Source of the DNA: JACOMY01 sp046233115
Lineage (GTDB): Bacteria; Pseudomonadota; Alphaproteobacteria; Kiloniellales; JACOMY01
Assembly: GCA_046233115.1 (NCBI GenBank)
Contig: JBJXHM010000017.1
Location: 34,515 to 98,514 of the forward strand
Length of the DNA stretch: 64,000 nt
Direction of reading: 5' to 3'
Shown here in pieces: positions 8,401 through 16,726 of the stretch (the first letter of the stretch is position 1; each line of letters opens with the position of its first letter). The notes under the pieces are model-generated. The model ran no database searches, was not told the origin of the DNA, and saw only the letters and a list, made by a program, of their open reading frames with translations. A program made the position numbers and the translations under genes.

Positions 8401-9519
8401 TCAGACTGTTTTGGTGAAGGTTTCGCCGCCCGGCGCGCGGCCGGGCAGCAGGACGGCGGCGGCGGCATCGGGCAGCACGCCGACGCGCGCGCCAGGCTCG
8501 AAGACCTCCTGCGCGCGCTCGAGATCGTTGGCATGGAAGACGCTGAGCGGCCGGTCGAGCCCCGGCAGATCGAGCTGGTAGAGGGTACGGTTGCCGAAGT
8601 AGGTGCGCTCGCGGACCGCGAAGCTGGGCAGTTCCTTGGCCTCGCGCACCAGCGCCAGCCGTTCGGGCCTGAGCGCCAGGGTCACGCCCTCGCCTTCGCC
8701 CGGCAGGGTCGCACCGGGCAGCACCGCCAGCGCGCCGAAGCCCGGCACCTCGACCGTCACCCGCTCGCCGCCGGCCGAGAGCACGCGGCCCGGCAGGAAG
8801 TTCATCTCGCCGACAAACTCGGCGACGTCGTGGCTGGTCGGCCGCTCGTAGAGCTCGCGCGGGGTCGAGCATTGCAGGATCCGGCCCGCCTTCATCACCG
8901 CGATGCGATCGGACAGGGTCAAGGCCTCTTCCTGGTCGTGGGTGACCAGCAGGAAGGTGATGCCGACCTCGCGCTGCAGGCGGCGGAGCTCGATCTGCAT
9001 GTTCTCGCGCAGTTTCTTGTCCAGCGCCGCCAGTGGCTCGTCGAGCAGCAGCACCTTGGGCTTCAGCACCAGCGCGCGGGCCAGTGCGACCCGCTGCTGC
9101 TGGCCGCCGGAGAGCTGGTCGGGGCGGCGGTCGGCGAAGCCCGGCAGGCGGATCATCTCCAGCAGGCGCTCGGCCTCGGCCCGGCGCGCGGCCGCCGAGA
9201 GGCCGCTGCGCTTCAGCCCATAGGCGATGTTCTCGCCGACGGTCAGGTGCGGGAAGATGGCGTAGCTCTGGAACACCATGTTGGTCGGCCGGCGATAGGG
9301 CGGCAGGCGGGTCACGTCCCGGCCCTCGATCAGGATCTTCCCGGCCGTGGGCACCTCCAGGCCGCCGATCATGCGCAGCAGGGTGGTCTTGCCGCAGCCG
9401 GACGGCCCCAGCAGCGAGAAGAACTCGCCGCTGCCGATCGAGAGGTCGGTCGCAGTGACCGCGGTCACCTGGCCGAAGCGCTTCTCGATGCCGCGGATGT
9501 CGATAAAGGCGTCGATCAT
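8401..9519 (-). CDS. Spermidine/putrescine-type ABC transporter ATP-binding protein (PotA-like)
   Basis: A 372-aa ATPase of the Pot/Fbp importer class. Walker A GPSGCGKT is at residues 38-45, signature LSGGQQQR at about 136-143, Walker B VLLLDE at 156-161, and a C-terminal TOBE-type domain follows. The start is 1 nt from the stop of the permease gene, so it is translated in an operon with both permeases and the oxygenase. Substrate could be a polyamine, an opine or a betaine-like cation. Confidence 0.93.
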   Translation of the reverse strand: MIDAFIDIRGIEKRFGQVTAVTATDLSIGSGEFFSLLGPSGCGKTTLLRMIGGLEVPTAGKILIEGRDVTRLPPYRRPTNMVFQSYAIFPHLTVGENIAYGLKRSGLSAAARRAEAERLLEMIRLPGFADRRPDQLSGGQQQRVALARALVLKPKVLLLDEPLAALDKKLRENMQIELRRLQREVGITFLLVTHDQEEALTLSDRIAVMKAGRILQCSTPRELYERPTSHDVAEFVGEMNFLPGRVLSAGGERVTVEVPGFGALAVLPGATLPGEGEGVTLALRPERLALVREAKELPSFAVRERTYFGNRTLYQLDLPGLDRPLSVFHANDLERAQEVFEPGARVGVLPDAAAAVLLPGRAPGGETFTKTV

Positions 9520-9520
9520 A

Positions 9521-10318
9521 TCAGGCCTCCTCGGCCGCAGATGCCGGCCGGTAGCGGCCGCGCCGGCGCAGGAGTTGAGAGCCGACCACGGCGAAGATGG
9601 AGAAGAGGATCACCAGGGTTGCCAGCGCCAGGACCAGCGGCAGCTTGTCGGGGAAGCGCATCTGGCTCCACATGTAGACCGGCAGGGTCGGCGCGTTGCT
9701 GGAGAGGAAGAAGGCGAGGATGAACTCGTCGAAGGAGACGGTGAAGGTCAGCATCAGGCTGGAGAAGATGCCGGGCCAGGCCAGCGGCAGGGTGATGCGG
9801 AAGAAGGTCCGGACCGGCGGTTCGCCCAGGTCCATCGAGGCCTTCTCCAGGTCGCCGCTTAGGCCCTGGAACTGTGACAGCATCACACCGTAGGCGAAGG
9901 GCGTGCAGAAGAGGCAGTGCGCCAGCGCCACGGTCCAGAGCGACAGGCCGACGCCGGAAAGCGAGAAGACCGAGAGCAGTGCCACGCCGATCACCACGGT
10001 CGGCAGCGCGATCGGCAGCAGCAGCGCGATGCTGATCACCTTCCGGCCGGGGAAGTCGAGACGCGCCACCGCCAGCGCCGCCAGGGTCGCCGAGGCGGTC
10101 GACCAGACCGAGGCGATGGCGGCGACCATCAGCGAGTTCTGCAGCGCGTTCAGGAGCCCCTCGGCCTCGAACAGGCGGGCGAACCACTCCAGGGTAAAGC
10201 CGCGCCAGGGGAAGGAGATGTAGACCGAGTCGTGGAAGGCGAAGAGCGGGATGAAGGCGATCGGCAGGTAGAGGACCGCCAGGTAGAGCACCACGTAGGC
10301 CTTGCGCAGACGCTTCAT
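9521..10318 (-). CDS. Pot-type ABC transporter permease (PotC-like)
   Basis: A 265-aa inner-membrane permease with about six hydrophobic segments, starting MKRLRKAYVVLYLAVLYLPIAF. The cytoplasmic EAA-type loop is DLEKASMDLGEPPVRTFFRI followed by TLPLAWPGI. ATG 10318 overlaps the PotB-like stop by 4 bp (ATGA). It forms the membrane channel with the PotB-like partner. Confidence 0.92.
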   Translation of the reverse strand: MKRLRKAYVVLYLAVLYLPIAFIPLFAFHDSVYISFPWRGFTLEWFARLFEAEGLLNALQNSLMVAAIASVWSTASATLAALAVARLDFPGRKVISIALLLPIALPTVVIGVALLSVFSLSGVGLSLWTVALAHCLFCTPFAYGVMLSQFQGLSGDLEKASMDLGEPPVRTFFRITLPLAWPGIFSSLMLTFTVSFDEFILAFFLSSNAPTLPVYMWSQMRFPDKLPLVLALATLVILFSIFAVVGSQLLRRRGRYRPASAAEEA

Positions 10319-11172
10319 CGGAAGGCCCTCACCAGACGCATCGCCCCCAGCACGAAGAGGCAGGCGATCAGGCTGGCCACCAGCATGGTGGCGATCGCCA
10401 GCGCGCTGCCCAGCGGCATGTTGTTGGAGGCGCCGAACTGCATGGCGATGAAGACGCCGATCATCACCCCGCTGGGGCCACCGATCAGCTGCGGCGTCAC
10501 GTAGTCGCCGAAGCTGGGGATAAAGATCAGCACGAAGGCGGCGAAGACGCCCGGCAAGGATAGCGGCAGGGTCACCCGCAGGAAGCTGCGGATCGGCCCG
10601 TCGCCGAGGTCGCCGGCCTGCTGGATCAGCGAGCGATCCATGCGCTGCAGCGCGACGTAGATCGGCAGGATGGCGAAGGGCGCCCAGGCATGCGCCAGGG
10701 CGATGGCGACCGAGGTCGGGTTGTAGAGCAGGAACTCCAGAGGCTTGGCGATCAGGCCCAGGCCCTCCAGCCCGCTGTTCACCACCCCCTTGTAGCCCAG
10801 GATCAGCTTCCAGGAGAGCACCCGCAGCAGGTAGCTGATCCAGGACGGCAGGGTCAGCATGATCAGCCAGAACAGCCGGTTGCGGCTGACGTCGAAGGCG
10901 ACGAAGTAGGCCACCGGATAGGCCAGCAGGATGGAGAGCAGGGCGACCACGCTGGCGATGCCGGCCGAGCGCAGCATCAGCTTCCTGACCCCGGCGCTCT
11001 GGATCACCTGCTCGTAGCTGGCCAGCGAGAAGCCGAAGTCGAAGTCCAGGTAGTGCTGCGTGCCGAAGGAGGCGACGACGAGCAGGCCGAGACAGCCGGC
11101 GAGCGCCAGGATCACCGTCACAAAGACCGGAGAGAGCAGCAGGTAGGCGCTGGTGGACTCCGAGCGGAGCAT
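10315..11172 (-). CDS. Pot-type ABC transporter permease (PotB-like)
   Basis: A 285-aa permease with about six transmembrane segments. The EAA loop is IQQAGDLGDGPIRSFLRVTL followed by PLSLPGV. The start MLRSESTSAYLLL at 11172 was chosen because its ATG overlaps the upstream TetR stop by one base (TGATG); an in-frame upstream ATG would lie inside the regulator gene. Confidence 0.92.
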   Translation of the reverse strand: MLRSESTSAYLLLSPVFVTVILALAGCLGLLVVASFGTQHYLDFDFGFSLASYEQVIQSAGVRKLMLRSAGIASVVALLSILLAYPVAYFVAFDVSRNRLFWLIMLTLPSWISYLLRVLSWKLILGYKGVVNSGLEGLGLIAKPLEFLLYNPTSVAIALAHAWAPFAILPIYVALQRMDRSLIQQAGDLGDGPIRSFLRVTLPLSLPGVFAAFVLIFIPSFGDYVTPQLIGGPSGVMIGVFIAMQFGASNNMPLGSALAIATMLVASLIACLFVLGAMRLVRAFR

Positions 11173-11792
11173 CACTCGGCGACCTCCAGCGCGCGGTCGA
11201 TGAAGCGCTGGCAAAGCGCGGTGGCGCGCTCGTGCGAGACCACCTGGTCGTCGATCGAGAGCTCCAGCCAGAGGCCGTCGATGAGCGCGATGTAGCCGAC
11301 GGCGGCACTCTCGGCGTCGATCTCGCGGCCAAGCTCCTCGGCCGCGTCGGCGAAGAGCTGGATCATGCGCTGGGTATAGTCGCTGTAGAGCGCGCGGTTC
11401 ACGTCGCGCACCGCCTTGGAGAAGCGGATCTCGTGCCAGAAGGCGAGGAAGGCATGGCGCTGGGTGCTGGTGCAGATCGAGGGCGCGAAGATCGCCGCCG
11501 GCATGGCCTTGAGGCGGGCATAGGGGCCCGCGCCGGCCTTGGCCTGCAGCTTCTGCACCTTGCGGGTGAGATCGGAGAAGAGATGCTGGAAGGCCGCCGC
11601 CAGCAGCTCATCCTTACTCTCGTAGTAGTGGCCCAGCAGGCCGTGCGAGATGCCGGCGGTCGCGCAGATCATACGCACCGTGGTGTTCGCGACCCCATGC
11701 TTGGCGAGCGAGGCGATGGTGGCCTCGATCAGCGCGGTGCGTCGGAACTCCTGGATCTCGCGGTGGGTGCGCGGCCTGGTGGGTGGCTTCAT
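11172..11792 (-). CDS. TetR/AcrR-family regulator, BetI-like (3 of 3)
   Basis: A 206-aa regulator embedded between the binding-protein and permease genes. The HTH is at about residues 22-70 (TTVRMICATAGISHGLLGHYYESKDELL). The C-terminal domain resembles BetI (HAFLAFWHEIRFSKAVRDVNRALYSDY; ALIDGLWLELS). It is less similar to the other two BetI-like genes than they are to each other. It is translationally coupled to the permease gene, so it probably regulates this operon. Confidence 0.87.
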   Translation of the reverse strand: MKPPTRPRTHREIQEFRRTALIEATIASLAKHGVANTTVRMICATAGISHGLLGHYYESKDELLAAAFQHLFSDLTRKVQKLQAKAGAGPYARLKAMPAAIFAPSICTSTQRHAFLAFWHEIRFSKAVRDVNRALYSDYTQRMIQLFADAAEELGREIDAESAAVGYIALIDGLWLELSIDDQVVSHERATALCQRFIDRALEVAE

Positions 11793-11921
11793 CTCGACCT
11801 CGTGTGATGCGGCATAGGCCCCGGCGTCCGGTCTAGCGACCGAACGCGGGAGGACAGGATCGCACGCATCGCTCAGTCGCGCAGCGCGTAGCGGCGCCGA
11901 CGGCAGGCGGGAGGCAGGAGA

Positions 11922-11953
11922 CGGGCGCCGCCCCGGGTAATGGACGGCGCCCG
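11922..11953. terminator. GC-rich hairpin after the binding-protein gene
   Basis: A 9-bp stem, CGGGCGCCG (11922-11930) with CGGCGCCCG (11945-11953), lies 7 nt below the stop of the binding-protein gene on the - strand. There is no T-run. It may stabilise the abundant upstream message or attenuate read-through, as is common between periplasmic binding-protein and permease genes. Confidence 0.45.
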
Positions 11954-11959
11954 GTCCCG

Positions 11960-13069
11960 TCAGGAGATCTTCACTTCGTCGAAGACCGCCTGATACTTCT
12001 GACGAACCTCCGGGTTGATCTGCTTCTGGAAGCGGGAGGTCGCCAGCACGGTGCCGGGATCGGAGATACCGAGCTCTACCAGACGCTCGGCCGGCACCAT
12101 GTCGTAAGCCTTTTCGTTGCCGCTGCCGTAGCCATAGGCATTGATCAGGAAAGCCCCGACCTCCGGCGACATGTAGGCGTTGATGTACTCGTAGGCGAGG
12201 TCCTCGGAGTTGGGGTGGTCCTTGTAGAGCACCAGCCCGTCGGTCCAGGTGACGATCCCCTCCTTGGGCTTCAGCATCGCCATGTCGATGCCCTGCTTGC
12301 GCAGCAGGGCCACCGAGGCGTTCCAGCCGTAGGCAGCGACGATCTCGCCGTTGGCGAAGGCCTGCTCCATGTCGGTCTGGCTGTTCCAGTAGAAGCGGGC
12401 CAGCGGCTTCTGCTCCAGCAGGGCCTCGCGGGTCTTGGCCAGTTCCGCGTCGGTCATGTTCCAGGGGTCGGCCGCGCCGGTGTAGAGGCCGCCGACGATC
12501 AAGAGGCCCTCGACGGCGTCGCGCGGGGCGATCCGGTCGGCATACTGCTCGTCCCAGAGCACGCCCCAGCTCTCTTCGCTCGGCTGGATCAGGTCCTGGC
12601 GGTAGATGACCGAGCTGTTGCCCCAGCTGAAGGGCGCGATCCACTGCTTGCCGTCGACGTTCTCGATCTGCTTCAGCTCGGGGAAGAAGTCGTCCCAGTA
12701 GGTGAGCCGGCTGGTGTCGATCGGCATGATCAGGCCGGCGTCGCGCAGCTTGCCGACCATGAAGCTGGTGTGGTGCGTCAGGTCCGGCTTGAAGCCGGCC
12801 ATGGCCTTCTGGAAGCCTTCCTCGTCGGAGCCCATCAGGCTGAAGGCGGGCTTGCCGTGCTTGGCGTAGTAGGTCGGCGCCAGTTCCTCGATGTCGTAGC
12901 CCGACCAGGACTGGATCAGCAGGTCGTCGGCGGCCAGCGCTTGACGACCGACCACCGGCAGGGCGACGACCGCCACCCCGACCGCGGCCATGGACTGCAG
13001 CAGCTGGCGGCGGTTCATCCGCCCGTCCCTGACCGCCCGCACGATATCCCGAGACATCTCCCCTTTCAT
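11960..13069 (-). CDS. Pot-type ABC transporter periplasmic substrate-binding protein (PotD-like)
   Basis: A 369-aa extracytoplasmic solute-binding protein. An export signal with an RR pair occurs near the N-terminus (MNRRQLLQSMAAVGVAVVAL, cleavage likely after RQALA), possibly Tat. The mature part (DLLIQSWSGYDIEELAPTYY; TSFMVGKLRDAGLIMPID) fits the PotD/PotF group. It is the first gene of the transporter operon. ATG 13069 was preferred, with AGGGAG about 9 nt upstream, although an ATG four codons later is possible. The CRISPR array begins 124 bp upstream on the other strand. Confidence 0.9.
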   Translation of the reverse strand: MKGEMSRDIVRAVRDGRMNRRQLLQSMAAVGVAVVALPVVGRQALAADDLLIQSWSGYDIEELAPTYYAKHGKPAFSLMGSDEEGFQKAMAGFKPDLTHHTSFMVGKLRDAGLIMPIDTSRLTYWDDFFPELKQIENVDGKQWIAPFSWGNSSVIYRQDLIQPSEESWGVLWDEQYADRIAPRDAVEGLLIVGGLYTGAADPWNMTDAELAKTREALLEQKPLARFYWNSQTDMEQAFANGEIVAAYGWNASVALLRKQGIDMAMLKPKEGIVTWTDGLVLYKDHPNSEDLAYEYINAYMSPEVGAFLINAYGYGSGNEKAYDMVPAERLVELGISDPGTVLATSRFQKQINPEVRQKYQAVFDEVKIS

Positions 13070-13133
13070 CGACCGTACTCCCTTCCGGTTTTCGTTGACG
13101 ACTTTCGCCGGAGCATACGCAAACTCGGACGCA

Positions 13134-13153
13134 TGTCCAATTAATATTGGTCA
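13134..13153. promoter_or_regulatory. Candidate BetI/TetR operator upstream of the Pot-type operon
   Basis: TGTCCAAT-TAAT-ATTGGTCA is a dyad with one mismatch in each 8-bp arm, 65 bp upstream of the binding-protein start. TTGACC repeats lie next to it on the - strand, so it could overlap the promoter. A BetI-type repressor from this cluster is the natural candidate to bind. Confidence 0.4.
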
Positions 13154-13192
13154 ACCGGTCAAGATTTTTTGGGTGGGGTGGGTGGCCAAGCC

Positions 13193-15404
13193 GACGGGAT
13201 TAGCCCTCACTCACCAGACCGCTAAGCTCATTCCGAGTGGCGTGACACGATGGTTCTGGTTGCGGTTGGCCCTCACTCACCAGACCGCTAAGCTAAGTGA
13301 AACAAATTCCGCAGGCTTTGTGTGGTTGCGGTTGGCCCTCACTCACCAGACCGCTAAGCTGGGGTGCGAGAGGGCAAGGGTGTCGTACTCGTTGCGGTTG
13401 GCCCTCACTCACCAGACCGCTAAGCTGTCCGGGACCTGCACAGCCCCTACGTTTTCGTTGCGGTTGGCCCTCACTCACCAGACCGCTAAGCTGTCGAGAA
13501 GGTCGTCACGAAGTACGTGAAGGTTGCGGTTGGCCCTCACTCACCAGACCGCTAAGCTACGCAGCTGTAGTGCACCCCCAGTTCGGCCGTTGCGGTTGGC
13601 CCTCACTCACCAGACCGCTAAGCTGCGCGATAAGCGCGCTCACACATCGGGTCAGTTGCGGTTGGCCCTCACTCACCAGACCGCTAAGCTGGTGACATTG
13701 GTTTCGACAGCTAACGATTTGTTGCGGTTGGCCCTCACTCACCAGACCGCTAAGCTTTTGCACACCTCTTCTACTGTCCGGCAGGTGTTGCGGTTGGCCC
13801 TCACTCACCAGACCGCTAAGCTCCGTATCGCTCTGCCCAACATCGAGGTGCGGTTGCGGTTGGCCCTCACTCACCAGACCGCTAAGCTGGCAGCCTTGCC
13901 GCTTCCATAGTTTGTGCCGTTGCGGTTGGCCCTCACTCACCAGACCGCTAAGCTGAGTTGCGACACTGGGCAATTCCAGCTTTCGTTGCGGTTGGCCCTC
14001 ACTCACCAGACCGCTAAGCTGAGAACGAGACCGAGGCTGACGTGAAACGGGTTGCGGTTGGCCCTCACTCACCAGACCGCTAAGCTGCCAGTGCGCGAAA
14101 CCAGCGGCCGCACTCCGTTGCGGTTGGCCCTCACTCACCAGACCGCTAAGCTGGAGCGCCTGCGCGCCCGCGGCCGCCGGCCGTTGCGGTTGGCCCTCAC
14201 TCACCAGACCGCTAAGCTCAGATGGGCATCAACGCCATCATCGCGGCGTTGCGGTTGGCCCTCACTCACCAGACCGCTAAGCTAGGCCATTACGCGTTGC
14301 GAAACGGCCAGTTGTTGCGGTTGGCCCTCACTCACCAGACCGCTAAGCTCTCATAGGTGATCTTGCGCGGGCCGGGGTTGTTGCGGTTGGCCCTCACTCA
14401 CCAGACCGCTAAGCTACCAGCGTCGCGCGATCCACGCCGGTTGAGGTTGCGGTTGGCCCTCACTCACCAGACCGCTAAGCTACCGAAGCCGAGACGCTTG
14501 GCATGAGCATTGTTGCGGTTGGCCCTCACTCACCAGACCGCTAAGCTCTCGTAGAGCTGGACCCGCAGGTCGGTCATGTTGCGGTTGGCCCTCACTCACC
14601 AGACCGCTAAGCTTTCCACCAGAGCATCCACACAGTGACGCTCGTTGCGGTTGGCCCTCACTCACCAGACCGCTAAGCTCGAGCGCGTCGGTTCGTTCCT
14701 GCGGCCGCGTTGCGGTTGGCCCTCACTCACCAGACCGCTAAGCTGGCCGCTGACATGGACGCCCTGGTGGGGCCGTTGCGGTTGGCCCTCACTCACCAGA
14801 CCGCTAAGCTGGTGGCATCGAGCGGGTGATCGGAACGCGCGTTGCGGTTGGCCCTCACTCACCAGACCGCTAAGCTGCGCTGCGGCTCCTCCCACACGCC
14901 CTTGCGGTTGCGGTTGGCCCTCACTCACCAGACCGCTAAGCTCAGCCGCTCCGCCGGCGTCAGCGGCCGCCCGTTGCGGTTGGCCCTCACTCACCAGACC
15001 GCTAAGCTAGCGCATCAGCCGAACCTCTCTTCTATTTCGTTGCGGTTGGCCCTCACTCACCAGACCGCTAAGCTCCCGGGTCAAGCGGTCCTCGACCGGC
15101 GGCCGTTGCGGTTGGCCCTCACTCACCAGACCGCTAAGCTATGCAGGAACTCAAGCAACGATTCAGTGCAGTTGCGGTTGGCCCTCACTCACCAGACCGC
15201 TAAGCTGCGCCAGCGCGTCGGGGTCGGTCATTGGAAGTTGCGGTTGGCCCTCACTCACCAGACCGCTAAGCTGTTATCCGGCTTGTGCCGGCCGCCGAAG
15301 CAGTTGCGGTTGGCCCTCACTCACCAGACCGCTAAGCTGACCGCCAGGATCAGCTCGCCGATCGGGTCGTTGCGGTTGGCCCTCACTCACCAGACCGCTA
15401 AGCT
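13193..15404 (+). CRISPR. Type II-C CRISPR array, 34 repeats and 33 spacers
   Basis: Repeats of 36 bp (GTTGCGGTTGGCCC...GACCGCTAAGCT) recur every 66 bp. By reading I count 34 repeats and 33 spacers: 31 spacers of 30 nt and two of 29 nt (at 14219-14247 and 14680-14708). Repeats 2-34 appear identical. Repeat 1 (13193-13228) differs at its 5' end (GACGGGATTA instead of GTTGCGGTTG). Transcription on the + strand is inferred from the tracrRNA orientation and the terminator at 15419. Each repeat contains TTGGCC and TAAGCT spaced by 17 bp, the latter at the extreme 3' end, suggesting an internal promoter in every repeat. The array is convergent with cas2-cas1-cas9. Spacer targets cannot be identified here. 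Confidence 0.98.
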
Positions 15405-15418
15405 AGAACCCCACTCAA

Positions 15419-15445
15419 GGCCCTGAAATCGGGGCCCTTTTCTTT
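15419..15445 (+). terminator. Probable Rho-independent terminator after the CRISPR array
   Basis: GGCCC (15419-15423) and GGGCC (15432-15436) form a short stem, followed by CTTTTCTTT. It lies 15 bp after the last repeat and only on the + strand is the stem followed by a T-rich tract, so it supports + strand transcription of the array. The stem is only five to six base pairs. Confidence 0.6.
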
Positions 15446-15477
15446 GTTCTGACGGCCGACAAAGAGCGGTTCCGCGA

Positions 15478-15822
15478 TCAAAACAGTGCCAACTGGTCCG
15501 GGTTTCCAGGGGTCCGTTCACGTTTTCTTCCCTTGAAGGTGCGGATCTTTTCGAACTGCTTGTCGGTAATCTGCACCACGTGCACCTTACCAGACGGCGG
15601 CAGCGCCTGCTCGATTCGGCGGATGAAGGCCTCGGCCGCCTCCTTGCCGGCGCAGAAACGCAGGTAGACCGAGAACTGGCTCATCTCGAAGCCCATGTCG
15701 AGCAGCGCGTGGCGAAACTGGGTGGCGCGGCGCCGTTCCGCCTTGGTGCCCACCGGCAGGTCGAACATGACGAAGAGCCACATGATGCGATAGCCGCTGA
15801 GCGCCGGGGCCTGCCGGTCCAC
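15478..15822 (-). CDS. cas2: CRISPR-associated endoribonuclease-fold protein Cas2
   Basis: A Cas2 adaptation protein, 114 aa from GTG 15822. It has the ferredoxin-like core: MWLFVMFDLPVGTKAERRRA with the conserved Asp21, then MGFEMSQFSVYLRFC and KVHVVQITDKQFEKI. GTG 15822 is 4 nt after the cas1 stop and keeps the N-terminal LSGYRIMW segment that aligns with relatives; ATG 15783 (101 aa) is the alternative. Cas2 bridges two Cas1 dimers during spacer integration. It is the last gene of the cas9-cas1-cas2 operon and is convergent with the array; the 73-bp gap to the last repeat is the likely leader. Confidence 0.95.
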   Translation of the reverse strand: MDRQAPALSGYRIMWLFVMFDLPVGTKAERRRATQFRHALLDMGFEMSQFSVYLRFCAGKEAAEAFIRRIEQALPPSGKVHVVQITDKQFEKIRTFKGRKRERTPGNPDQLALF

Positions 15823-15826
15823 CGCC

Positions 15827-16726
15827 CTAGCCGACCAGGGGCAGGGCGTCGAGCGGCAAGGCCAGATCCTCGCCCTCGCCGGCCAGCGCCTTGGCAAGGG
15901 ACTGGACCAGACGCTCGGCCGCGGTCATCAGCGGGCTGATCCCCTCCTTGGTCGGCAGGTCCAGGATCATGATGCGGGCCAGTTCCGCCTTGGCCTCGCG
16001 CGTCACCTCCTCGATACCGCCCTGGCGCAGGCGCCAGACCTCGCGGTCGACGATCGGCCGGAAGGGCTCCATCAGGTCGTCGACCAGGACCAGGGCGTTG
16101 ACCCGGCTGGCGTGCATCAGACCCAGGCTGGGGGAGAGCCCGCCCGCCGCCACCGCGCGCGCCACCCCGGCCCGCAGCACGGTGTAGCCGTAGTTCAGCA
16201 GGCCGTTCAGGCCCGGCTGCTTGCGGTCGCGCCGGAAGTCCTTGCCGAAGAGCAGCGGCCAGTAGCGCCGCGCGGCCTCGGCCTCGACGTTCTCCGGGTC
16301 GCCGCTGCGCACCTTGCGCGCCAGCAGGGCGAAGCCGCCGTGCGCCGCCCCGCAAGCTGCCAGGGTGGCGCCCTGCTGCCGGATCTTGGCCCGGACGATC
16401 TGGCTCCAGAGCCGCTTCTTCAGGGGCTTGCCGGCCGCGGCCTGGTCGGCGATACGGCCGGCCTGGGCATGGTGGCCGGCCAGCGGCCAGACCAGGGCCG
16501 CCGGCTGATGGTTGGCACCACACAGCACCAGCGGAATGCCGCGCTCCGCCAGCGCCACCATCAGGTTGTTGGAGGTGGTGAGGCCATGCGCGTTGAAGAC
16601 CACCGCCGCCAGGTCGTCAAGCGGCACCCGGCCCAGGGTCTCACCGCCCTCGGCCACCGTGAGGAAGCCCCGGCTGACCGCGGCATGGCGACCCTCCTCA
16701 GCCAGTTCGACGATGCGGCCGATCAT
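15827..16726 (-). CDS. cas1: CRISPR-associated endonuclease/integrase Cas1
   Basis: A 299-aa Cas1 integrase. The metal-binding residues expected from the family are visible: Glu148 (NVEAEAARRYWP), His205 (LGLMHASRVN) and Asp217 in VDDLMEPFRPIVD. ATG 16726 overlaps the cas9 stop by 4 bp (ATGA). With Cas2 it inserts new spacers at the leader end of the array. It is followed only by cas2; no csn2 or cas4 is seen, fitting subtype II-C. Confidence 0.97.
   Translation of the reverse strand: MIGRIVELAEEGRHAAVSRGFLTVAEGGETLGRVPLDDLAAVVFNAHGLTTSNNLMVALAERGIPLVLCGANHQPAALVWPLAGHHAQAGRIADQAAAGKPLKKRLWSQIVRAKIRQQGATLAACGAAHGGFALLARKVRSGDPENVEAEAARRYWPLLFGKDFRRDRKQPGLNGLLNYGYTVLRAGVARAVAAGGLSPSLGLMHASRVNALVLVDDLMEPFRPIVDREVWRLRQGGIEEVTREAKAELARIMILDLPTKEGISPLMTAAERLVQSLAKALAGEGEDLALPLDALPLVG

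Noticed and set aside
13134..13192. Conventional AT-rich CRISPR leader upstream of the first repeat
   Set aside because: The AT-rich patch is short and better explained as the promoter/operator of the divergent Pot-type operon; the adjoining repeat is the degenerate one, which normally marks the leader-distal end.
13293..15426. Long open frames on both strands made of LALTHQTAKL or VSEGQPQ repeats
   Set aside because: They are artefacts of translating the CRISPR array; the repeat and spacer lengths keep frames open by chance.
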